Positions 8,315-17,399 of a DNA stretch of 64,000 bases are shown piece by piece. The notes below the pieces were generated by a model. It was given only the letters and a program-made list of their open reading frames with translations, was not told where the DNA came from and did not search any database. Each line of letters starts with the position of its first letter. Position 1 is the first letter of the stretch. The stretch is from contig NZ_JAQEGR010000001.1 of NCBI RefSeq assembly GCF_027667425.1, positions 310,001 to 374,000 on the forward strand. The letters run 5' to 3'. A program made the translations under genes and the position numbers. The stretch comes from Fusicatenibacter saccharivorans. Its GTDB lineage: Bacteria; Bacillota; Clostridia; Lachnospirales; Lachnospiraceae.

Positions 8315-10369
8315 ATGAATACGGAACCCCTGACAACACTGAAGGGGATCGGTGAAAAAACGGAGAAGCTGTTTGCAAAAATAGGAATCTACAATTTGCA
8401 GCAGCTTCTGCATTATTATCCAAGAGATTATGACTGCTATGCAGAGCCGGTTCCCCTTCGCGAATGCAGACAAGAGGAAAAGAATGCGGTATACGGAAGA
8501 ATTGTCCACAGTCCGTCGGTAAAAGGAAACCAGAGAAAGAGCGTCGTTGTCCTGGAACTCTACGAGGAGCCGGTGCGGCTGCAGCTTACCTGGTTTAATA
8601 TGCCGTTTCTGCGGAGCACGCTGAAGAAAGGCAGTGTTTTTATCTTCCGCGGAAAGATACAGGAAAAATCAGGCCGTCTCGTGATGGAGCAGCCGGAAAT
8701 CTTCACTCCTGCCGCATACCATGAGCTTCTGGCAAGTCTTCAGCCGGTTTATGGACTGACAGCCGGTCTCACGAACAAGATGGTGAGCAAGGCCGTCGCA
8801 CAGGTGCTGGAACGATGCGCACCTGCGCAGGACTATCTGCCGGAAAAAATCCGTGCCCGGTATGAACTCTGTGAAATCAATTATGCCCTCCATGAGGTTC
8901 ATTTTCCAAAAGACCAGGAGCATCTGAAAACGGCGCGGCGCAGAATTGTGTTCGAAGAGTTTTTTCTCTTCATCCTGTCCCTGCGGCAGTTAAAAGAGCA
9001 GACGGAGGGAATTACCAATGCGTTCCCGATCCGCGCCGTCTGGAAGACGGAGGAAGTCATCGAAAATATGCCGTACCGTCTCACGAATGCACAGATGCGT
9101 GTGTGGGGTGAACTGGAGCGGGACTTAAAAGGTCATACCCGCATGGCGCGGCTGGTACAGGGAGATGTCGGAAGCGGAAAGACGATTCTGGCATTCCTTG
9201 CAATGATTATGACAGCTGAGAACGGCTACCAGTCGGCGCTGATGGTTCCGACGGAGGTTCTGGCGCGGCAGCATTATGAATCGCTCTGCACTCTGTTGAA
9301 AGAAAACAATCTGACGGAATACAATCCCCGCCTTCTGACTGGATCCACGAAAGCAAAAGAACGCCGGGAAATCTATGCCAGTCTGGAAGACGGAAGCTGC
9401 AAAATGGTGATCGGCACACATGCACTGATTCAGGAAAAGGTACAGTACAAAAATCTGGCGCTTGTCATCACAGACGAACAGCACCGCTTCGGTGTCCGGC
9501 AGAGAACGGCACTTGCTGAAAAAGGGGAACCGCCGAATGTTCTCGTTATGAGTGCAACGCCGATTCCAAGAACCCTGGCTATCATTCTGTACGGAGATCT
9601 TTCGATTTCTGTGATTGATGAACTTCCGGCGAAGCGTCTGCCGATCAAAAACTGTGTGGTGGATACGTCTTACCGTCCAAAAGCTTACCGCTTTATCACG
9701 CGTCAGGTCGAACTGGGCCGTCAGGCGTATGTGATCTGCCCGATGGTGGAGGAGAGCGAGGGTCTGGAAGCGGAAAACGTCACCGACTATACACAGCTCC
9801 TGAAAAAAGAGCTGCCGGGCATCACAGTAGAGATGCTGCACGGACAGATGAAGGCGGCGCAGAAAAACGAGATCATGGAGCGGTTCGCCAGCGGAGAAAT
9901 CCAGGTACTCGTCTCGACGACAGTCGTGGAGGTCGGTGTCAACGTGCCGAATGCGACGGTGATGATGGTGGAAAATGCCGAACGGTTCGGCCTTGCGCAA
10001 CTCCATCAGCTCCGCGGACGTGTCGGAAGAGGAGAGCATCAGTCCTACTGTATTTTCATCCGCGGAAACAAAGATCAGGAGACCGCCAAACGTCTGGAAA
10101 TCCTGAACCATTCGAACGACGGGTTTTATATTGCTTCGGAAGATTTGAAACTGCGCGGCAGCGGCGATCTGCTGGGAACGCGCCAGAGCGGGGATATGGA
10201 ATTCCGGATGGCAGATATTTTCCGGGATGCCGATATCCTGCAGAAAGCGAGTGAGGCGGCTTCAGAACTGCTTGCCGACGATCCTTATTTTGAAAAACCG
10301 GAGCATGAACTGCTGAAAAAGGTAATGAAATCGTATCTTGATCTGGAAAACCACGACATTGGATTGTGA
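8315..10369 (+). CDS. recG: ATP-dependent DNA helicase RecG
   Basis: This protein remodels stalled forks and Holliday junctions. At 684 aa it is full-length: an N-terminal OB-fold wedge region (about 60-150), then two helicase domains. Walker A GDVGSGKT is at 283-290, the DEQH box appears as TDEQHRFGVRQR, motif III as VMSATPIPRT, and motif VI as QLRGRVGRG. The C-terminal QSGDMEFRMADI segment is typical. It begins 18 bp after fakA and ends the operon. Confidence 0.97.
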   Translation: MNTEPLTTLKGIGEKTEKLFAKIGIYNLQQLLHYYPRDYDCYAEPVPLRECRQEEKNAVYGRIVHSPSVKGNQRKSVVVLELYEEPVRLQLTWFNMPFLRSTLKKGSVFIFRGKIQEKSGRLVMEQPEIFTPAAYHELLASLQPVYGLTAGLTNKMVSKAVAQVLERCAPAQDYLPEKIRARYELCEINYALHEVHFPKDQEHLKTARRRIVFEEFFLFILSLRQLKEQTEGITNAFPIRAVWKTEEVIENMPYRLTNAQMRVWGELERDLKGHTRMARLVQGDVGSGKTILAFLAMIMTAENGYQSALMVPTEVLARQHYESLCTLLKENNLTEYNPRLLTGSTKAKERREIYASLEDGSCKMVIGTHALIQEKVQYKNLALVITDEQHRFGVRQRTALAEKGEPPNVLVMSATPIPRTLAIILYGDLSISVIDELPAKRLPIKNCVVDTSYRPKAYRFITRQVELGRQAYVICPMVEESEGLEAENVTDYTQLLKKELPGITVEMLHGQMKAAQKNEIMERFASGEIQVLVSTTVVEVGVNVPNATVMMVENAERFGLAQLHQLRGRVGRGEHQSYCIFIRGNKDQETAKRLEILNHSNDGFYIASEDLKLRGSGDLLGTRQSGDMEFRMADIFRDADILQKASEAASELLADDPYFEKPEHELLKKVMKSYLDLENHDIGL

Positions 10370-10488
10370 AAAGTTACAAAAAAATCCGGCTTTAAAATGC
10401 AAAATCGGATAAAAATAACAGCCTGATTGGATAGTATGGAAAATGACTGTACAATTTCGTGGAAAATTCGTGCGAAATCAGATATTAC

Positions 10489-10517
10489 TTGAAATGACAA
10501 AAAAATTCATGTATCAT
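10489..10517 (+). promoter_or_regulatory. Promoter of the DUF6465 gene
   Basis: TTGAAA, 17-bp spacer, TATCAT, leaving a leader of about 110 nt before the start codon. The leader holds a modest GC-rich hairpin (about 10590-10617). I see nothing else in the recG-DUF6465 gap. Confidence 0.5.
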
Positions 10518-10632
10518 AAACAAGGAATCAAAAAATGTGCGGACCGTGAGTGTCAAGCGTTCGCCTGAATGATAGTTCGCAGGACGGCTCTTCCAAAATA
10601 TACAGGGCCGGTCCAAATGGGAGGAAACAGAT

Positions 10633-11151
10633 ATGGTAAAGAAAAAACCAGCTGCCCAGGCTAAGACAGCAGAGAACGAGACAGTAAAAGTAGAGACCAA
10701 AGCAGCAGAAAAAACAACCGCAGCAGAGAAAGAAACTGTAAAAGAAGTTGCAAAAGAAGTTGTAAAGGAAACTGCAGCAGCAGAGGAAGCACCTGCAAAA
10801 GCAGAAGAAAAACCGGCAGCAAAAGCTGCAAAAACAACCCGCACAACAGCAAAGAAAACAACGACAAAGAAAGCGGCTGCACCGAAAAAACCAGCAGCAG
10901 TGAAAAAGCCGGCAGAGAAAAAAGCACCTGCAAAAGCAGCAAAGAAAGAAGCGGAGCAGGAGATGATTCTGCAGTTCGGCGGAAGAGAAATCAAGGAGAA
11001 AGATCTGTACGAGAGAATCCAGCAGATCTGGATCGAAGGATATGGCAAGAAAGCAGAGGAATTAAAGAGCCTGAAGGTTTATGTAAAACCGGAGGAATTT
11101 ACTGCTTACTACGTAATCAATGATGATGTAACCGGAAGCATTGATCTGTAA
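10633..11151 (+). CDS. DUF6465 protein with long Ala/Lys/Glu-rich N-terminus
   Basis: The first 110 or so residues are low-complexity Ala-Lys-Glu-Thr-Pro sequence resembling the tails of histone-like or DNA-associated proteins, with acidic and basic blocks. The last 65 residues form a compact domain (QFGGREIKEKDLYERIQQIW through VTGSIDL) that matches the DUF6465 family found in Lachnospiraceae. No function is established. GGGAGG upstream of the ATG gives a firm start. It has its own promoter and terminator. Nucleoid association is a guess from composition only. Confidence 0.8.
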   Translation: MVKKKPAAQAKTAENETVKVETKAAEKTTAAEKETVKEVAKEVVKETAAAEEAPAKAEEKPAAKAAKTTRTTAKKTTTKKAAAPKKPAAVKKPAEKKAPAKAAKKEAEQEMILQFGGREIKEKDLYERIQQIWIEGYGKKAEELKSLKVYVKPEEFTAYYVINDDVTGSIDL

Positions 11152-11180
11152 GTATTATGTACCAGCTCTGCAGGAGCAAG

Positions 11181-11225
11181 AAAAAAGCGTGAGCTTTTCC
11201 GAAAAGAAAAGAGCTCACGCTTTTT
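11181..11225. terminator. Bidirectional terminator between DUF6465 and SASP genes
   Basis: The stem AAAAGCGTGAGC/GCTCACGCTTTTT lies between convergent genes and has A and T runs on both sides. Confidence 0.8.
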
Positions 11226-11263
11226 GATGCCTGTTCCGGCATCAGGATGTTATACCGGGATGA

Positions 11264-11485
11264 TTAGTACTGGCCAGAAGAACCGCCGGACATCTGGCGT
11301 TCCTGCTGCTCAATCATCTTTTTGACCATATAACCTCCGACAGAACCATTCTGTTTGGAAGTCAGGTTACCGTTGTAGCCATCACTGAGCGGCACGCCGA
11401 GTTCGCTTGCCACCTCAAATTTGAATTTGTCCAGAGCGCCTTTTGCTTCTGGTACTGCTGCGGTATTCGATGAACGATTCGCCAT
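11264..11485 (-). CDS. Alpha/beta-type small acid-soluble spore protein
   Basis: SASPs coat and protect DNA in dormant spores. This 73-aa protein has the family core KFEVASELGVPL and NGSVGGYMVKKMI, including the Glu-Leu region recognised by the germination protease GPR. The start is the ATG encoding MANRSS at 11485, eight bases after a GGAGG site; the frame is open further upstream but without support. The short Gln/Ser/Gly tail (GGSSGQY) is variable in the family. It is strong evidence that the organism forms endospores. Expression would be expected late in the forespore. Confidence 0.92.
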   Translation of the reverse strand: MANRSSNTAAVPEAKGALDKFKFEVASELGVPLSDGYNGNLTSKQNGSVGGYMVKKMIEQQERQMSGGSSGQY

Positions 11486-11707
11486 GTTCATTCCCTCCTT
11501 TATCTTTGTGCTTGTTAAAAGCTGCTGTGAAGCAGATCCGGATGTGTTTTTCATCTGTTCTGCTACGGTCATAGTATGTGGAAAGAAAACAAAAATAAAC
11601 TTCCAGATTCTGTATTTTTTCCGGAAAAGCGGAGAAAGTAAAAGAAGAAGGAAAAATGGAACGGCAGAAAAAAATATAAAAACTGTGTAAAAAATTCACA
11701 AAAAGAA

Positions 11708-11736
11708 TTGCGTATTGAAAATAAATTTGTTATAAT
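11708..11736 (+). promoter_or_regulatory. mgsA promoter
   Basis: TTGCGT, 17-bp spacer, TATAAT, about 45 bp before the mgsA start codon. Confidence 0.6.
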
Positions 11737-11781
11737 TGCTGTACATGGTAGTAAAAACAGGAGAAGGGGCGGTTTGCAGTA

Positions 11782-12183
11782 ATGAATATTGGAATCATAG
11801 CACACAACAGCAAGAAGAGTCTGATCGAGGATTTCTGTATTGCATACAAGGGAATCCTCATGAAACATGAGGTGTACGCCACCGGAACCACCGGACGGCG
11901 GATTGAAGAGGTGACGAACCTTCATGTACACAAGTTTCTGCCTGGAAGCGTAGGCGGAGACAAACAGTTTACCGAGATGATTGAACGCGGCGATATGGAT
12001 ATGGTAATTTTCTTTTACAATCCGACGATGATCAATCCGAAAGAGCCGGATGTCTACAAAATTATCCGTACCTGCGACCAGTACAATATCCCGATTGCAA
12101 CAAATATCGGAACCGCGGAGTCTCTGATTTTGGGACTTGCAAGAGGAGATCTGGACTGGAGAGAGCAGTTGAAAGCCGACTGA
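11782..12183 (+). CDS. mgsA: Methylglyoxal synthase
   Basis: This enzyme converts dihydroxyacetone phosphate to methylglyoxal and phosphate, a bypass of lower glycolysis used when sugar phosphates accumulate. The 133-aa protein carries the family landmarks: IAHNSKK near the N-terminus, the phosphate-binding ATGTTGRRIEE segment, LPGSVGGDKQ, and the catalytic-Asp region ERGDMDMVIFFYNP. It has its own promoter. rsmD begins 40 bp downstream and may be co-transcribed. Confidence 0.95.
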   Translation: MNIGIIAHNSKKSLIEDFCIAYKGILMKHEVYATGTTGRRIEEVTNLHVHKFLPGSVGGDKQFTEMIERGDMDMVIFFYNPTMINPKEPDVYKIIRTCDQYNIPIATNIGTAESLILGLARGDLDWREQLKAD

Positions 12184-12223
12184 TCCATCAAACAAAAACA
12201 GTAAGGACGAAAATAAGACCAAC

Positions 12224-12802
12224 ATGAGAGTAATAGCAGGAAAATGCCGGAGTCTTCCATTAAAGACGGTTCCCGGCAGACAGACCCGGCCGACGACGGA
12301 CCGGATCAAAGAAACCTTATTTAATATGCTTCAGCCGTATCTGCCGGATGCGCGTTTTCTCGATCTGTTCGCCGGAAGCGGGGCGATCGGAATCGAGGCG
12401 TTGAGCCGCGGCGCCGAGCGCGCGTGGTTCGTAGAGCAGAACAAAGCTGCAGCAGACTGTATCCGGCAGAATTTAAAATTTACGAAGCTGGAACAGCAGG
12501 CAGTGCTCCTGCCCATGGAAGCGCATGCAGCTCTGCAGTCGCTTCAGGGACAGGAGCCTTTTGACTGCATTTTTATGGACCCGCCATACGATAAGGGACT
12601 GGAAAAGGACGTGCTGTATGCGTTCCGCGACGCCTCTTTTATCGGTGAGGATACCTTAATTATTGTAGAAGCATCGCTGAATACTGATTTCGACTGGGCG
12701 GAGGATGCCGGATACGAAATTCTGAAGAAAAAAATCTATAAGACAAATGTCCATGTATTCCTTACCCCGAAAAGCAAACACGAAGGAGTAAAAGAATCAT
12801 GA
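12224..12802 (+). CDS. rsmD: 16S rRNA (guanine(966)-N(2))-methyltransferase RsmD
   Basis: This SAM-dependent enzyme methylates guanine 966 of 16S rRNA in the 30S subunit. N-terminal MRVIAGKCRS is the family hallmark. The SAM-binding motif LDLFAGSGAIGIEALSRGA (about 46-64) and the catalytic DPPY near residue 118 are intact. At 192 aa it is complete. The stop overlaps the coaD start by 4 bp, the usual rsmD-coaD arrangement in Firmicutes. Confidence 0.95.
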   Translation: MRVIAGKCRSLPLKTVPGRQTRPTTDRIKETLFNMLQPYLPDARFLDLFAGSGAIGIEALSRGAERAWFVEQNKAAADCIRQNLKFTKLEQQAVLLPMEAHAALQSLQGQEPFDCIFMDPPYDKGLEKDVLYAFRDASFIGEDTLIIVEASLNTDFDWAEDAGYEILKKKIYKTNVHVFLTPKSKHEGVKES

Positions 12803-13311
12803 AGACAGCCGTATACCCGGGAACTTTTGACCCTGTAACGTATGGTCATCTGGATGTTATCTTGCGTGCATCCAAGCTTTTTGACCGCGTAATCGTGGGA
12901 GTTTTACATAATTCCTCAAAATCTCCGTTGTTTTCTGTGGAAGAACGTGTTAATATACTAAAGAAAGCGACCCAGGACATTCCAAATGTCGAAGTCCGTT
13001 CTTTCAGCGGGCTCGCTGTTGATTTTGCGAAGGAATGCCAGGCGCATACGATCGTCCGCGGACTCCGCGCGATCACAGACTTTGAATATGAACTGCAGAT
13101 GGCACAGACGAACCGCGTTCTGGAACCGGAAGTAGATACCACGTTTCTGATTACCTCGCTGGAGTATGCGTACCTCAGCTCCACGGTAGTAAAAGAAGTA
13201 GCTGCTTTTGGCGGCGACATTCACAAATTTGTTCCGGATTTTGTGGAAAAAGAAATCCGCGCAAAGTATGCCGCCCGAAATTCAGAAGGAATGCCGCAGG
13301 ATAAAAGATAA
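12799..13311 (+). CDS. coaD: Phosphopantetheine adenylyltransferase
   Basis: This enzyme catalyses the penultimate step of coenzyme A synthesis, adenylylating 4'-phosphopantetheine. The 170-aa protein begins with YPGTFDPVTYGHLD, which holds the TxGH nucleotidyltransferase motif, and has the RGLRAITDFEYE segment and SSTVVKEVAAFGGD near the C-terminus, all typical of CoaD. It overlaps rsmD by 4 bp. The coaD-ylbJ neighbourhood found in Bacillus is also present here, with ylbJ on the opposite strand. Confidence 0.96.
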   Translation: MKTAVYPGTFDPVTYGHLDVILRASKLFDRVIVGVLHNSSKSPLFSVEERVNILKKATQDIPNVEVRSFSGLAVDFAKECQAHTIVRGLRAITDFEYELQMAQTNRVLEPEVDTTFLITSLEYAYLSSTVVKEVAAFGGDIHKFVPDFVEKEIRAKYAARNSEGMPQDKR

Positions 13312-13322
13312 GGAGAATTAAA

Positions 13323-13946
13323 ATGAGCAGCAGAATTGAACAGATCATCGAAGAAATTGAGGAGTATGTAGAGAGCTGTAAATATCAGCCGCTGTCTACC
13401 ACCAAAATCGTTGTAAATAAAGAAGAATTAGAAGAGCTTCTCCGTGAGCTCCGTCTGAAAACACCGGACGAGATCAAACGGTACCAGAAGATCATCAGCA
13501 ACAAAGATGCGATTCTGGCAGATGCACAGAACAAGGCAGATGCCATCATTGCAGAGGCACAGGCAAAGGCAAGAGAGATGGTAGAGCAGAGTGAAGTGAT
13601 GCAGTCAGCATACGCACAGGCAAATGAGACCGTCAACAATGCAAACCAGCAGGCACAGGAAATCCTGGATGCTGCAACCAACGATGCCAACAGCATCCGT
13701 CTCGGTGCCATCGGATATACCGATGATATGCTTGCCAACTTAAGCAATATTATGACGACTGCATTAAACGATGCAGGAGAGAAATACAACAGCTTTGTAG
13801 AATCCCTGACAAGCTGCTACAATACCGTTGTTCAGAACAGAAGTGAGCTCTCCCCGCAGGGTGCTCCGGAAGAAGAGCAGCCAGAGGAAGAAGTTGTCGT
13901 ACCGGAATATGATCCGGCATCAGAAGAGGAAAGCGAAGAGGAATAA
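13323..13946 (+). CDS. Coiled-coil protein resembling ATP synthase subunit B/H or DivIVA-type proteins
   Basis: This 207-aa protein has an N-terminal segment (about 1-55) rich in Glu and hydrophobic heptads, a long Ala/Gln/Glu coiled coil (about 60-130), and an acidic C-terminal tail made almost wholly of Glu, Pro and Val. Proteins of this kind are often labelled vacuolar ATPase subunit H or DivIVA-like because of composition alone. No other ATPase genes are nearby, so I do not assign a function. The last 27 bp overlap the convergent ylbJ gene. Confidence 0.65.
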   Translation: MSSRIEQIIEEIEEYVESCKYQPLSTTKIVVNKEELEELLRELRLKTPDEIKRYQKIISNKDAILADAQNKADAIIAEAQAKAREMVEQSEVMQSAYAQANETVNNANQQAQEILDAATNDANSIRLGAIGYTDDMLANLSNIMTTALNDAGEKYNSFVESLTSCYNTVVQNRSELSPQGAPEEEQPEEEVVVPEYDPASEEESEEE

Positions 13947-14870
13947 ACCAAGCGTTCCTGCGAAAGCAGCACAGCAGAGCTTCCCGGCAAGATAAGGCCA
14001 GAGGGGCAGACCGCTGTTATGGATCATACAGTTTGTCTGGGCAGCGACAGAGAGACCGCCGAAGGCGGCGCAGGTAAGGACAGCAGAGACTTTTCCGGCG
14101 TAAGGAAGAGAGGACGCGGCAAGCTGTGCGATTCCCGTCGTGATTTCCAGCACGCCGCAGAGCAGGGGCGAGGCGGAACCAAACGGATGCAGATCCATCA
14201 GAAGTCCGGACAGAATGGAAAACAGGATGATGTATCCGCCAAGCTGTGTAATGATTTCAAATCCGTTCATGATAGAGGTGTCCAGCAGGTTTCCTTTGGA
14301 AGTCTGTTTTGACATCTCTTTTTTTTCCATGGAATGTGTCCGATGGGCGGTGTGCCGGTGCAGGCGGAAGCGGCGGAAAACAAGCCGGAACAGAAAACCA
14401 GTTAGAAAATTGGAACCGTAAAGCACGCCGAAGACGAAGCCGGGATGGATCTGTCCGGAAAACGCAGTTAAGATAACATAGGAAGACAGAAAGGCAGGAC
14501 TCGGACTGCTGCAGAAGGTTAAAAGATAGCACGCTTCGTTCCGGTCAATTTCTTCTGCCTCATAGAGCTGGGCAGTGATGCGCGCTCCCATGGGAAAACC
14601 GCAGAAAAGACCGAGAAAAAGTGCATAAAACCCAGCCGGGGAAAGACCGAAAACCGTTTGAAAAAAAACTTCTGCACGGGCAGAGATCCGCCGTGCGGCT
14701 CCTGTTTCCAGAAGAAGAGATGTCAGAATCAGAAACGGCAGAAGTGACGGAAGAATGGTATGAAACCAGAGATTGACACCCTCGCAGGCATAGAAAAAAG
14801 TCCGCGCGGGAAAGATAAGAAGACAGAAAAAAAGAAGCAGGGAAGAGAGAAATAAAAGTGATTTTTTCAT
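13920..14870 (-). CDS. ylbJ: Sporulation integral membrane protein YlbJ
   Basis: This 316-aa polytopic membrane protein has the nucleoside-recognition/gate-like repeats of the YlbJ family, including LWFHTILPSLLPFLILTSLL near the N-terminus, LGLFCGFPMGA in the middle and NGFEIITQLGGYI in the second half. YlbJ is needed for a late stage of spore formation in Bacillus. A charged loop around residues 170-195 separates the two halves. It is convergent with the coaD-linked operon and overlaps the coiled-coil gene by 27 bp. Confidence 0.88.
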   Translation of the reverse strand: MKKSLLFLSSLLLFFCLLIFPARTFFYACEGVNLWFHTILPSLLPFLILTSLLLETGAARRISARAEVFFQTVFGLSPAGFYALFLGLFCGFPMGARITAQLYEAEEIDRNEACYLLTFCSSPSPAFLSSYVILTAFSGQIHPGFVFGVLYGSNFLTGFLFRLVFRRFRLHRHTAHRTHSMEKKEMSKQTSKGNLLDTSIMNGFEIITQLGGYIILFSILSGLLMDLHPFGSASPLLCGVLEITTGIAQLAASSLPYAGKVSAVLTCAAFGGLSVAAQTNCMIHNSGLPLWPYLAGKLCCAAFAGTLGLFLFAFLF

Positions 14871-14946
14871 GACGTTCGAACCTCCTCCCGCTTTCTAAAA
14901 TAGAGTATGACGAAGCTTTGAAAAAAAGAAGATGGGAGAAGAAAAA

Positions 14947-16407
14947 ATGAGCGTATTAGCAGGATTAAAACCAGAACGTGTATTTTATTATTTTGAAGAG
15001 CTCTGCCGCATTCCGCACGGCTCCGGAAACACAAAAGAAGTGAGCGACTATCTGGTTCAGTTTGCAAGGGACCATGAATTATCCTGGTATCAGGATGCGT
15101 CCAACAACGTGGTCATCCGCCGCCCGGCATCGAAGGGATGTGAATTGGCTCCGACCGTGATTCTGCAGGGCCACTGCGATATGGTCTGCGAGAAGAAGCC
15201 GGGCAGCAGCCACGATTTTACGAAGGACGGCCTTGAGCTTCACATCGACGGCGATGAGATTTATGCCAGGGACACGACGCTTGGCGGAGACGACGGAATT
15301 GCCGTTGCCTATATGCTGGCTGTGCTGGAATCGGATGATCTGCAGCTTCCGGCCATCGAGGCACTGATTACGACGGATGAAGAGATCGGACTGCTCGGCG
15401 CAGCAGCATTAAACGGGAATGAATTAAAGGGAAGAACACTGTTAAATATGGATTCTGAAGAGGAAGGCATTCTCACTGTATCATGCGCAGGCGGTATGAC
15501 AGCCATGATGGATCTGCCGGTGCGCAGAAGCGAAGTGATGGGTGAGCAGATGGAAGTGACGATTTCCGGTCTTGCCGGTGGCCATTCCGGTACGGAAATC
15601 CACAAAAACCGTGCCAACTCCAACATTCTGGCGGGCCGTTTCCTGTACGAACTGGCAGGAAAGATGGATTATGCCCTGATCGAGCTGGAGGGCGGTTTAA
15701 AAGACAACGCCATTCCGCGGACAACCCGCATGCTTCTTGCCATCGACGGCGGAGAGAAAGAGATCTTAAAAGAGGAAGCATCACGCTTCACCGAAAATCT
15801 TTGCAGAGAGTACAGCGGAACAGATGACGGTATTACCGTTACGGTAGAGAAAACAGGCGAGGGCGCTGCACCGGCGCTTCATCCGGTCAGCCTGCAGAAA
15901 ACCGTCTTTTTCCTGATGAATCTTCCGAACGGGGTACAGAAGATGAGCGGCCAGATCCCGGGACTGGTGGAAACATCCCTGAACCTCGGTATTCTGAAAT
16001 TAGAGCCGGATCACCTGCATGCGTGTGCAAGTGTGCGGAGCTCCGTGGGAAGTGCAAAGGAAGCCCTTTCCGACAAGCTGGAGTATCTGATCGGTTTCCT
16101 GGGCGGTGAGTTCCACGTAGAGGGCGCGTACCCGGCATGGGAGTATAAAGAGGATTCTGCCCTCCGCGATCTGATGGTGGCGGAATATGAAGCCATGTAT
16201 GGACAGAAACCGGCAGTGGAAGCGATTCATGCCGGACTGGAATGCGGTCTGTTCTATGAAAAGCTTTCCGGTCTTGACTGTGTATCTTTCGGCCCGAACA
16301 TGAAAGCAATCCACACGACCGAGGAGCGGCTTTCGATTTCCTCCGTGGAGAGAACGTATCAGTACCTGTGCCGCGTTCTGGAGCAGCTTTCGAAACGGCA
16401 GGCATAA
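14947..16407 (+). CDS. pepD: Aminoacyl-histidine (Xaa-His) dipeptidase, M20 family
   Basis: This cytosolic metallopeptidase hydrolyses Xaa-His dipeptides such as carnosine and other short peptides. Metal-ligand motifs are visible: LQGHCDMVCEK, LGGDDGIAVAYM and TTDEEIGLLGA, and FSGHSG-like ISGLAGGHSGTEIHKNR in the lid domain. The length (486 aa) matches PepD. The ATG at 14947 is chosen because GGGAG lies eight bases upstream; the in-frame ATG at 14932 falls on that site itself. It stands alone between divergent ylbJ and the alarmone synthetase. Confidence 0.93.
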   Translation: MSVLAGLKPERVFYYFEELCRIPHGSGNTKEVSDYLVQFARDHELSWYQDASNNVVIRRPASKGCELAPTVILQGHCDMVCEKKPGSSHDFTKDGLELHIDGDEIYARDTTLGGDDGIAVAYMLAVLESDDLQLPAIEALITTDEEIGLLGAAALNGNELKGRTLLNMDSEEEGILTVSCAGGMTAMMDLPVRRSEVMGEQMEVTISGLAGGHSGTEIHKNRANSNILAGRFLYELAGKMDYALIELEGGLKDNAIPRTTRMLLAIDGGEKEILKEEASRFTENLCREYSGTDDGITVTVEKTGEGAAPALHPVSLQKTVFFLMNLPNGVQKMSGQIPGLVETSLNLGILKLEPDHLHACASVRSSVGSAKEALSDKLEYLIGFLGGEFHVEGAYPAWEYKEDSALRDLMVAEYEAMYGQKPAVEAIHAGLECGLFYEKLSGLDCVSFGPNMKAIHTTEERLSISSVERTYQYLCRVLEQLSKRQA

Positions 16408-16565
16408 AAAACTGCCCGTGTCTATTTCAAAAAAGTTTCTGAAAAACAGTCATAAAACAGAAAAGACAGGCATAAAGTAACAGGGTGGGGATTGAATTTC
16501 CAAAGCGTTTACCATCCGATAAGAAAAATGGCTGAAAGCAGGAGCAAAAAAGGAGATTAGGGGAC

Positions 16566-17378
16566 ATGGATATACTGTTATGGCATGAGATTCTGGAACC
16601 ATACGAGCTGGCTGTCAAGGAATTACAGGTGAAATTCCGGCATCTGATCAAGGAGCACCACGGAAAAGGGCTGTACTCACCGATCGAGAGCGTGAGCGGC
16701 CGTGTGAAGAGTGTTTCCAGTATTCTGGAAAAAATGCAGAGAAAGGGCATTGTGCCCGAAGAGATGGAGGAGCAGGTGGAGGATATCGCGGGCATCCGCA
16801 TCATCTGCCAGTTCGTTGAAGATATCGAAAAGGTTGCCGACCTGATCCAGAAGCGGTCGGATATTGAGATTAAGAGCGAGAAAGACTACATCCGCCACAT
16901 GAAGGACAGCGGTTACCGGAGCTATCACCTCATTGTTTACTATACCGTGGAGACGATGAACGGCCCGAAGCGCATCCAGGTGGAAATCCAGATCCGCACG
17001 ATGGCGATGGATTTCTGGGCGACGATTGAGCACTCGCTGCAGTACAAATATAAGGCAAACATTCCGGATCACATCCGGGAGCGCTTAAGTGCAGCTGCAA
17101 AGGCGATTATTGTGCTGGATAATGAGATGTCCTCTGTGCGGAGTGAGATTATGGATGCACAGAATTCCTCCCAGATACAGCGGAATCTGATCACGGATAT
17201 CCTGAATAATATCGAGAATCTTTACAAGGTGACGAACAAACGCGAAATAGAAAAAATTCAGGATGAGTTTTATCACATCTATGCGCAGAACGATCTGCAG
17301 GAGTTAAAACGGTTCCACAAAGAACTGGATCTAATTGCAGAGGGATACCGCGCACAGGCAATTACAGACGAACTTTAG
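16566..17378 (+). CDS. Small alarmone synthetase ((p)ppGpp synthetase, RelQ/YjbM type)
   Basis: This protein transfers pyrophosphate from ATP to GDP/GTP to make (p)ppGpp. It holds only the synthetase domain of the RelA/SpoT family: IESVSGRVKSVSSILEKM, DIAGIRIICQFVEDI, GYRSYHLIVYY and the EIQIRTMAMDFWATIEHSLQYK stretch. There is no HD hydrolase domain and no TGS/ACT region. The C-terminal helical 90 residues suit the tetramer-forming tail of RelQ-type enzymes. RBS GGAGATTAGGGG precedes the ATG. It probably heads the following operon. Confidence 0.9.
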   Translation: MDILLWHEILEPYELAVKELQVKFRHLIKEHHGKGLYSPIESVSGRVKSVSSILEKMQRKGIVPEEMEEQVEDIAGIRIICQFVEDIEKVADLIQKRSDIEIKSEKDYIRHMKDSGYRSYHLIVYYTVETMNGPKRIQVEIQIRTMAMDFWATIEHSLQYKYKANIPDHIRERLSAAAKAIIVLDNEMSSVRSEIMDAQNSSQIQRNLITDILNNIENLYKVTNKREIEKIQDEFYHIYAQNDLQELKRFHKELDLIAEGYRAQAITDEL

Positions 17379-17399
17379 AACAAAAGGGGATAAACGGAT

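Noticed and set aside
7193..8509. 438-codon open frame on the minus strand opposite fakA
   Set aside because: It is a shadow of a gene with strong motifs, has no ribosome site, and its composition (Cys/His/Phe/Leu-rich) is that of an antisense frame.
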